Shown here: piece after piece, positions 7,068 through 12,551 of the stretch | Layout: every line of letters starts with the position of its first letter | How positions within the stretch are numbered: position 1 is the first letter of the stretch | Source of the DNA: JAPUIN01 sp041580375 | GTDB lineage: Bacteria > Acidobacteriota > Polarisedimenticolia > Gp22-AA2 | Assembly: GCA_041580375.1 (NCBI GenBank) | Contig: JBFGDZ010000105.1 | Span: 1-12,551 of the forward strand | Direction: 5' to 3' | DNA length: 12,551 nt | Translations under genes and position numbers: made by a program | Notes under the pieces: model-generated | The model's input: the letters and a program-made list of their open reading frames with translations, nothing else | What the model was told of the DNA's origin: nothing | The model's database searches: none

Positions 7068-9587
7068 ATGAAGAACACGACTCATGGTGCGGGCCTTGGG
7101 CGTCGCCGGCCCGCCGGCATTCTGATCGCGATCGGCTGCATGACGGCGCTCGCGCTGGCCGCGGCGCCCGCCGCCGCGGCGATCCAGAAGGGGAAGGTGG
7201 TCGTCCGGCTCGAGCCGGTCGCCGCGGGTCTTGTGGCGCCGGTTCACCTCGACCACGCGGGGGACGGCTCCGGCCGGCTGTTCATCGTCGATCAGATCGG
7301 CACGATCCGGATCGTGAAGAACGGCAATCTCCTGACGACGCCGTTTTTGGACGTGCGCGGCCTGCTTCCGCCGCTCAGCCCGGGCTTCGACGAGCGCGGC
7401 CTGCTCGGCCTCGCGTTCCATCCGAACTACTCGAGCAACGGACGGTTCTTCATCCGGTACAGCGCTCCCCGCGCGGGCGACCCGTCGGAGCCCTGCTTCG
7501 GCACGTCCCGCGGCTGCCACGAGGAGATCCTGGCCGAGTTCTCCGTCTCTTCGAATCCGGACGTCGCCAATCCGGTCGGAACGATCCTGTTCCGCATCGA
7601 CGAGCCGCAGTTCAACCACGACGCCGGAGGCGTCGCCTTCGGGCCGGACGGATTCCTCTACTTCACCCTCGGCGACGGCGGGGGCGCCCACGACGGCCTC
7701 GCCGACACGCCGCCCTCGCATGGTCCGATCGGCAACGGGCAGAACATCAACACGGCCCTCGGCGCCATCTTGAGGATCGACGTGGACGGTCCGCCGCAGC
7801 CCCCGCGCCCCTACGCCATACCATCCGACAATCCGTTCGTCGGCCGGGACGGGGTCGACGAGATCTACGCGTACGGCATGCGCAACCCGTTCCGGTTCGC
7901 GTTCGACGACGGTCCGGGAGGGGACGGCCGGCTGTTCCTGGCTGACGTCGGTCAGAACCTGTTCGAGGAGATCGACATCGTCGTCCGGGGAGGGAACTAC
8001 GGCTGGGTCATCAGGGAAGGGTTCAGCTGCTTCGATCCACTCAACCCCAGGAACCCGCCGGCGACCTGCGCCTCGACGGGCCCACTCGGGGAGCCGCTGC
8101 TCGATCCGATCGTCGACTACGCGCAGGCCGACGGCGGGATCGCGGTGATCGGCGGCTACGTGTACCGGGGCGCGCGGTCGCCCGGCTTCGCGGGCCGGTA
8201 TGTCTTCGGAGATTTCAGCGGCAGCTTCGGCAGGCCCAGCGGGCGGCTCTATTTCCTCGTGGAGCCGGAGCCGGGCACGTTTGAGATCCGGGAGATGATC
8301 CTCGGCCCGGACGACGTCCCGTACGGGCGGTACCTGAAGGGGTACGGGGAGGATGAGAAGGGCGAGGTCTACGCGCTGGGGTCCACCGCTCTCGCGCCCG
8401 TCGGAAGCACCGGCATCGTCCACCGGATCGCCGAGATGGTGAACCCCGTCCTCGACATTCGGCCGGGCGCATGCCCGAACCGGATCAATCGCGTCTCCAG
8501 AGGAATCCTGCCTGTGGCGCTGGTGGGCACCGCCGACTTCGACGTCGCGGACGTCGATCAGTCCACCCTCGCGCTGGCCCGGGGTGGGTCCGTCGAAGCG
8601 TTCATCGCCTCGCTGGACGGCGACCAGGCGAACGCCGGCACGGGCACCGGAAGCACGGCGACGGGCCGGGCGGAAATGACCCTCGACGCAGGCGCGAACG
8701 TCTTCTGCATGAACCTGTCGTTCGAGGGGCTGCTGGGCGAACAGACGGTGCAGCACGTCCACGGTCCGGCGACGACGACGGAGAACGCCGGTGTCCTGTT
8801 CGGGGTCCCGGGGCCGGGCAGCTTCAGGGATTTCTGCACCGCGGTGAGCGACGAGCAGGAGCGGATCATCCGGGCGGGCCTGGCGTACATCAACGTCCAC
8901 TCGACGCGGAATCCGGGCGGCGAGATCCGTGGACAGATCCTCGCGGCCTCCGTCGCCCCCGTGCGGGTCCGGACGGAGGACGTGGGATCGCCGTCCGAGG
9001 GCGATCTGTGCGGCTGCGAGGAGAGCGCCCCGGACGGCATCCCCGACCTCATCCTGGCGTTCGACAATCAGGAGGCCGTCAGGACGCTCGGGCTGGAGCT
9101 GGCGGGCGCCGGCGGGTTCGAGACGCTGACCGTCACCGGCAACCGGAACCCGCGGGCCGGCATCGGCGCGACCCGCTTCAACTTCAGGATGGACGGCCGG
9201 CAGGAGTTCCCGGCGAACAAATCGCTCGGCACGGGCGACTGCGCCGTCGCGCTCGACGAGGCGACCGGGAACGTCACGGTCGGCTGCACCTACGAGGGTC
9301 TCACGAGCAACGCCATCAACGCGCACATCCACGGGCTGGCCCAGCCGGGCGCCAACGCGGGCGTGATCGTCCCGTTGAGCCAGACGGGGGGCACGTCGGG
9401 CACGATCACGGGCGGCGGCACGCTGACGCCGGCGCGGGTCCAGGGGATGCTGGACGGCCTGACCTACGTCAACCTCCACACCGAGATGTTCGGACCGGGT
9501 GAGATCCGCGGCCAGATCGTCGGCGGGGAGGCGTTCAGCGCGTCGGACTGCGTCCAGATCATCCGGCGCCGCGCCCTGAACCGATAG
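7068..9587 (+). CDS. Secreted PQQ-dependent sugar dehydrogenase-like (GSDH) protein with two CHRD domains
   Basis: Exported six-bladed beta-propeller of the soluble glucose/sorbosone dehydrogenase family; relatives oxidise aldoses with PQQ outside the cytoplasm. Of 839 residues, ~1-31 are a signal peptide (GRRRP then a hydrophobic run and APAAAA). The propeller (~37-455) shows FNHDAGG with His184, YAYGMRNPFRF with Arg272-Asn273, the VGQNLFEEID and NYGW motifs, and GGYVYRG at 362-368. Then comes a DIRPGACPNRIN/LPVALVGT/FDV/VD module (from 463), split by CHRD domain 1 (~509-625; HVHGPA and GGEIRGQI), resuming as EDV..LCGC..PDGIPDL (~630-691), split by CHRD domain 2 (~701-818; HIHGL and GEIRGQI), and ending FSASDCVQII. 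The frame stays open upstream to 6645, but that would destroy the signal peptide and ignore the ribosome site. No PQQ biosynthesis genes are visible. The sugar substrate is unknown, and PQQ use is inferred from family. Confidence 0.92.
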   Translation: MKNTTHGAGLGRRRPAGILIAIGCMTALALAAAPAAAAIQKGKVVVRLEPVAAGLVAPVHLDHAGDGSGRLFIVDQIGTIRIVKNGNLLTTPFLDVRGLLPPLSPGFDERGLLGLAFHPNYSSNGRFFIRYSAPRAGDPSEPCFGTSRGCHEEILAEFSVSSNPDVANPVGTILFRIDEPQFNHDAGGVAFGPDGFLYFTLGDGGGAHDGLADTPPSHGPIGNGQNINTALGAILRIDVDGPPQPPRPYAIPSDNPFVGRDGVDEIYAYGMRNPFRFAFDDGPGGDGRLFLADVGQNLFEEIDIVVRGGNYGWVIREGFSCFDPLNPRNPPATCASTGPLGEPLLDPIVDYAQADGGIAVIGGYVYRGARSPGFAGRYVFGDFSGSFGRPSGRLYFLVEPEPGTFEIREMILGPDDVPYGRYLKGYGEDEKGEVYALGSTALAPVGSTGIVHRIAEMVNPVLDIRPGACPNRINRVSRGILPVALVGTADFDVADVDQSTLALARGGSVEAFIASLDGDQANAGTGTGSTATGRAEMTLDAGANVFCMNLSFEGLLGEQTVQHVHGPATTTENAGVLFGVPGPGSFRDFCTAVSDEQERIIRAGLAYINVHSTRNPGGEIRGQILAASVAPVRVRTEDVGSPSEGDLCGCEESAPDGIPDLILAFDNQEAVRTLGLELAGAGGFETLTVTGNRNPRAGIGATRFNFRMDGRQEFPANKSLGTGDCAVALDEATGNVTVGCTYEGLTSNAINAHIHGLAQPGANAGVIVPLSQTGGTSGTITGGGTLTPARVQGMLDGLTYVNLHTEMFGPGEIRGQIVGGEAFSASDCVQIIRRRALNR

Positions 9588-9593
9588 GGGCCC

Positions 9594-9608
9594 GACCGCG
9601 CCGCGGTC
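9594..9608 (+). terminator. Small GC hairpin between two secreted-protein genes
   Basis: GACCGC and GCGGTC form a perfect 6-bp stem with a 3-nt loop just after the dehydrogenase stop. No T-run follows, so intrinsic termination is unlikely. It may protect the 3' end or attenuate read-through into the next gene 66 nt away, or be chance in GC-rich DNA. Confidence 0.25.
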
Positions 9609-9618
9609 CGCGAGGCCG

Positions 9619-9632
9619 CGCGCATCGCGCAT
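9619..9632 (+). repeat. Two tandem copies of CGCGCAT in the leader of the DNRLRE gene
   Basis: Two perfect adjacent 7-bp copies lie just upstream of the ribosome site (AGGAGG at 9636-9641) of the next gene. Too short and GC-rich to assign a role. Confidence 0.3.
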
Positions 9633-9653
9633 GCGAGGAGGTGGCGAGAGAGG

Positions 9654-10718
9654 ATGAACCACCGTAAGAGGATGCTCCCGGGAGCGGGCGTGTTCCTCTG
9701 TCTTGCGGCGCTCGCCATCGGCGCGGCGCGGGCGGACGTCGTCACGATCCCGGCGAGCAAGGACAACACGCTCTACGAGGACGCCGCCGGATCCCTCAGC
9801 AACGGCGCCGGCAAGGATTTCTTCGTGGGGCGTACCAGCACGTTCACCAACACGGTGCGGCGCGCGGTCATCGCATTCGACGTCGCGGGGAATGTCCCGG
9901 CGGGGGCGACGATCAACAGCGTGAGGCTCACCCTGCATCTCTCGAGGGCCCCGTTCCGCGCCGGGGACACCCCCATCGAGTTGCGCAGGCTGCTGGCCGA
10001 CTGGGGCGAGGGGACCTCGGATCCGATCGGGCAGGAGGGGGGCGGGACGACGGCGACGATCGGCGACGCCACCTGGCTGCACCGGTTCTTCAACACCGTC
10101 TTCTGGACGAACCGGGGCGGCGATTTCTCGCCGACCGCGAGCGCCAGCCGGATCGTCCGCGACGTGGGCTTCTACACGTGGGGTCCGACCGAACCGATGC
10201 GGGCGGACGTGCAGGACTGGCTGGACGCTCCCGCGACGAACTTCGGCTGGCTGCTGTTGGGGAACGAGATCCCGCTCGAGACGGCGCGCGCGTTCGACAG
10301 CCGTCAGGGGATCACCGCGGCGAACCGCCCCGCGCTCACGATCGACTTCACGGTCATCCCCGCGGGCGCCGGGAGCGTCCCGGACGGGAAGGACGTGCCC
10401 GGCACGCCCCTCACGGTGGAGCACGCGCCGGGAGGAGAGATCCGTCTCAATTGGGGCGCCTCCTGCTCGCCCGGTGACGCCGATTACGAGATCTACGAAG
10501 GATCGCTGGACGCCCCCCTGTACAATCATGACAGGGTCACCTGCACGACCAACGGTGCGACGACGGCGACCTTCCTGCCGGCGCCCGGCAGCACCTACTA
10601 CCTCGTCGTCCCGACTAACGGTACCCGCGAGGGATCCTACGGTCGCGACTCCTCGGGCGCGGAGCGCCCCCAGGGCGCGCAAGCCTGCCTGGGCCGTGTG
10701 ATCGCGATCTGCCCCTAG
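9654..10718 (+). CDS. Secreted DNRLRE-domain protein with Cys-Pro C-terminal domain
   Basis: Exported beta-rich protein of 354 residues. Residues 1-27 are a clear Sec signal peptide (MNHRKR, hydrophobic stretch, GAARA). Residues ~29-230 match the DNRLRE carbohydrate-binding-like sandwich: VRRAVIAFDV, VPAGATINSVRLTLHL, WGEGTS, a DATWL segment, GGDFS, ADVQDWLD, NFGWLLLGNE, and SRQG before RPALTIDF. The last ~110 residues are a fibronectin-III-like domain with Trp267, Cys271, YEIYEG (from 278), Cys297, YYLVVP (from 315), Cys345 and terminal Cys353-Pro354, allowing two disulfides. The start is preceded by AGGAGG 12 nt upstream and GAGAGAGG immediately upstream. It lies 66 nt behind the dehydrogenase gene on the same strand and could be co-transcribed. 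No catalytic site is seen; a structural or binding role outside the cell is likely. Confidence 0.88.
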   Translation: MNHRKRMLPGAGVFLCLAALAIGAARADVVTIPASKDNTLYEDAAGSLSNGAGKDFFVGRTSTFTNTVRRAVIAFDVAGNVPAGATINSVRLTLHLSRAPFRAGDTPIELRRLLADWGEGTSDPIGQEGGGTTATIGDATWLHRFFNTVFWTNRGGDFSPTASASRIVRDVGFYTWGPTEPMRADVQDWLDAPATNFGWLLLGNEIPLETARAFDSRQGITAANRPALTIDFTVIPAGAGSVPDGKDVPGTPLTVEHAPGGEIRLNWGASCSPGDADYEIYEGSLDAPLYNHDRVTCTTNGATTATFLPAPGSTYYLVVPTNGTREGSYGRDSSGAERPQGAQACLGRVIAICP

Positions 10719-10776
10719 AACCTTCGCCGTTTCCGATCCGTCCGCCGACCCGGGCGCCGTCGAGCCGTGGTCTGCC

Positions 10777-10805
10777 TTGTGTGGGGCGGGTTGCCGGCGT
10801 ATAGT
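10777..10805 (+). promoter_or_regulatory. Sigma-70-like promoter for the radical SAM gene
   Basis: TTGTGT (10777-10782) and TATAGT (10800-10805) are spaced by exactly 17 bp. The -10 matches the consensus at 5 of 6 positions and the -35 has the TTG core. Transcription would begin near 10811-10813, giving a leader of about 32 nt to the preferred GTG start. Confidence 0.5.
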
Positions 10806-10829
10806 TCGAGATGGACGTCGCGGCCTGCC

Positions 10830-10836
10830 GGAGGAG
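10830..10836 (+). promoter_or_regulatory. Ribosome binding site of the radical SAM gene
   Basis: GGAGGAG lies 7 nt before the GTG at 10844. It decides between that start and the in-frame ATG at 10811, which has no Shine-Dalgarno sequence. Confidence 0.65.
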
Positions 10837-10843
10837 ATGGCGC

Positions 10844-11749
10844 GTGAACCTCGAAGGCGTGCACATTCTCTTGACATACGAGTGTAACTACGAGTGCGAC
10901 CATTGTTTCGTCTGGGGCAGCCCCGCGCAGTCGGGCACGCTGACCTCCGATCGAATCCGGAAGATCATCCTGCAGTCCCGCGATGTGCCGACCGTGAGGT
11001 GGATCTACTTCGAGGGCGGCGAGCCGTTCCTCTATTACGCCGTGCTGGTCGAGGCGGTGCGGCAGGCCGCGCGATCGGGATTCAACGTGGGACTCGTCAC
11101 GAACGCCTACTGGGCGACCGATGTCGCGGATGCCGGGACGTGGCTGGCGCCGTTCAGGGGACTGGTTCAGGATCTTTCGATCAGCAGCGACCGCTACCAC
11201 GGGAACCCGGAGCCCGGCCCGGAGGAGATGAACGTGCGCGAGGCGGCGGCGCGGCTGGAGATCCCCGTGGAGATCATCCGCATCGGCGAGCCGCGGGACG
11301 CCTGCGGCCCGTCCACGATAGGTCAGCTTCGTCCGGGGGAATCCGCCGTCATGTTCCGAGGACGGGCGGCCGACAGGCTGGCGGCGCGCGCTGAGCAGCG
11401 GGCCTGGAGCGAGCACACGACCTGCCCGTTCGAAGATCTGCGCGACCCCGAGCGCGTGCACGTGGATCCTCTCGGATACGTTCACATCTGCCAGGGGATC
11501 ACGATCGGCAACGTCTTCCGGACGCCGCTGAAGAGGATCTGCGAGACCTACGATCCGGAGGCGCACCCGGTCACGGGGCCGCTGCTCGACGGCGGACCGG
11601 CGGCGCTGGTCCGGCGCTACGCCCTCCCGCATCCCGGCGCCTGCGCCGACGCGTGCCATCTCTGTTTCGTGGCGCGCCGTTCGCTGCGGGGGCGCTACCC
11701 GGACATTCTGGGACCCGATCAGATGTACGGGGTTCCGGCGAAGGTGTGA
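10844..11749 (+). CDS. Radical SAM protein with C-terminal cysteine cluster
   Basis: Cytosolic radical S-adenosylmethionine enzyme of 301 residues. The canonical CX3CX2C [4Fe-4S] motif is Cys14-Cys18-Cys21 in LLTYECNYECDHCF, and GGEP (58-61) is the SAM-binding strand motif. LVTNAYWATD and DLSISSDRYHG follow the expected barrel pattern. The C-terminal third has further cysteines: Cys194 (CPFEDL), Cys216 (HICQG, before the IGNV typical of SPASM/Twitch proteins), and Cys267-X3-Cys271-X2-Cys274, which could bind an auxiliary cluster. No small precursor-peptide gene is visible nearby, so a peptide-maturase role is not shown. The start is GTG at 10844 by ribosome site and by position just before the first strand; ATG at 10811 would add 11 residues (ACRRRWR). 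It is not recognisably PqqE. The upstream gene ends 125 nt away and the downstream convergent gene 15 nt away. Reaction unknown. Confidence 0.9.
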   Translation: MNLEGVHILLTYECNYECDHCFVWGSPAQSGTLTSDRIRKIILQSRDVPTVRWIYFEGGEPFLYYAVLVEAVRQAARSGFNVGLVTNAYWATDVADAGTWLAPFRGLVQDLSISSDRYHGNPEPGPEEMNVREAAARLEIPVEIIRIGEPRDACGPSTIGQLRPGESAVMFRGRAADRLAARAEQRAWSEHTTCPFEDLRDPERVHVDPLGYVHICQGITIGNVFRTPLKRICETYDPEAHPVTGPLLDGGPAALVRRYALPHPGACADACHLCFVARRSLRGRYPDILGPDQMYGVPAKV

Positions 11750-11764
11750 GGATGGGAGCGTCCG

Positions 11765-12551
11765 TCACTCGTCGATCGTGAGGACGATCTTTCCGGTCGC
11801 TCCGCCCGCCTCGATGTGCGCGTGGGCCTCCGCGGCCCGTTCGAGGGGGAAGGTCCGATCGACGTGGATCCGGATCCGGCCCTGCGCGAGCCACGACATC
11901 CCCTGACGGACCATCGCGGCCTGCTCGCTCATGCGCGCACTCAACCCGCGCCACATGGGAGTCAGCATCATCACGTTGTACAGGGAGAGATTCCCGTTGT
12001 ACGCGTCCTCCTCCTTGGTGTCGCCCGGGGTTCCGATCAACGTCACGACCCGGCCGTAGGTCGACATCGCCTTCAGCGTGCGCCGGAAGACGTCCTCGCC
12101 CACGTTGTCGAGGGCGACGTCGAGCCCGCGGCCGCCGGTCCATTCCCGGCACGCCTCGACGAAATCCTCGTCCCGGTAGAGGATCGGCCGCTCGACGCCA
12201 AGCCCGGAGACGAACTCGGCCTTCGCGCGGGTGCTGACCGTGGCTGCGACGCGCCCGCCGAGCAGCCTGGCGACCTGAACGCCGATGTGACCCGTACCGC
12301 CCGCGCCGGCGTGGATGAGCACCCGATCCCCGTCGGCGACGCGGGCGCGCTCGCTGAGCGACTCGTGGATTGTGATGAAGACGAGGGGCAGCGCCGCGGC
12401 CTCGCGGAAATCGACGTTCTCCGGCTTGGCGGTAAGCAGGGGCTCCGGAACCACCGCGTATTCGGAGTACGTGCCGGGCGCGCCGCCGATGCCGCCGTGA
12501 CAGAAGCAGACGGCGTCCCCGACGCGGACCCCGCTCACCTCGGCCCCGATC
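11765..12551 (-). CDS. MDR-family quinone oxidoreductase / alcohol dehydrogenase-like protein, N-terminus missing
   Basis: Medium-chain dehydrogenase/reductase, most like the zinc-independent NADPH:quinone oxidoreductase branch. The frame runs off the right edge; the residues before the GTG at 12538 read IGAE, continuing the GVSGVRVGD-type start of the GroES-like domain, so that GTG is internal. Visible motifs are VGDAVCF, GTYSEYAVVP, the PENVDFREAAALPLVFITIHESL segment, and the Rossmann glycine motif AGAGGTGHIGVQ (about 12270-12310). GLDVALDNVG and the C-terminal ATGKIVLTIDE are typical of the family. The zinc-ligand region lies mostly outside the window. It reduces or oxidises small carbonyl, quinone or alcohol substrates with NAD(P)H in the cytoplasm. 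It converges on the radical SAM gene with only 15 nt between stops and no terminator hairpin. Confidence 0.9.
   Translation of the reverse strand, partial: IGAEVSGVRVGDAVCFCHGGIGGAPGTYSEYAVVPEPLLTAKPENVDFREAAALPLVFITIHESLSERARVADGDRVLIHAGAGGTGHIGVQVARLLGGRVAATVSTRAKAEFVSGLGVERPILYRDEDFVEACREWTGGRGLDVALDNVGEDVFRRTLKAMSTYGRVVTLIGTPGDTKEEDAYNGNLSLYNVMMLTPMWRGLSARMSEQAAMVRQGMSWLAQGRIRIHVDRTFPLERAAEAHAHIEAGGATGKIVLTIDE

Noticed and set aside
6939..10877. A 1312-residue minus-strand open frame across the dehydrogenase and DNRLRE genes.
   Set aside because: It is antisense to two genes with clear signal peptides, domain motifs and ribosome sites. Its translation is Arg/Asp/Val-rich with no recognisable domain, as expected for a shadow frame in high-GC DNA.
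10844..11749. Idea that the radical SAM gene is PqqE supplying PQQ to the dehydrogenase.
   Set aside because: The N-terminal motif context and length differ from PqqE, and no PqqA, B, C or D genes are present in the window.
12430..12436. A CGGTAAG match, the reverse complement of the CTTACCG half-site.
   Set aside because: Single copy inside the oxidoreductase coding region with no 11-bp partner; expected by chance.

Overview
The window is a very GC-rich stretch (I judge roughly 65-70% G+C by eye) from a bacterium. It holds seven protein genes, no RNA genes, no mobile element and no CRISPR array. The protein styles suggest an Acidobacteriota-like, Myxococcota-like or Eisenbacteria-like soil lineage: secreted proteins with a Cys-Pro C-terminus, DNRLRE and CHRD domains, and a large winged-helix/ATPase regulator. 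No marker gene is present, so this placement is inference.

Layout: (1) the 3' part of a secreted subtilisin-like (S8) serine protease, cut by the left edge, whose stop overlaps the start of (2) a secreted right-handed beta-helix protein. Convergent to these is (3) a ~1000-residue regulator with a PhoB/OmpR-type winged helix, an ATPase and helical repeats. Divergent from it across a ~240-bp spacer are (4) a secreted PQQ-type sugar dehydrogenase carrying two CHRD domains, and (5) a secreted DNRLRE-domain protein. Next come (6) a cytosolic radical SAM enzyme with its own promoter-like sequence, and (7), convergent to it, an MDR-family NADPH:quinone oxidoreductase-like gene cut by the right edge.

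Four of the seven genes make exported, modular beta-rich proteins, so the region looks like an envelope or extracellular gene set flanking one regulator. The most useful observations are: a 7-bp direct repeat with 11-bp period (a PhoB-box-like layout) in the divergent spacer beside the PhoB-type regulator; a C-terminal module of the sugar dehydrogenase that appears split twice by inserted CHRD domains; a shared C-terminal domain ending in Cys-Pro on two otherwise unrelated secreted proteins; and a radical SAM enzyme with a second CX3CX2C motif at its C-terminus. None of these amounts to a demonstrated new system.
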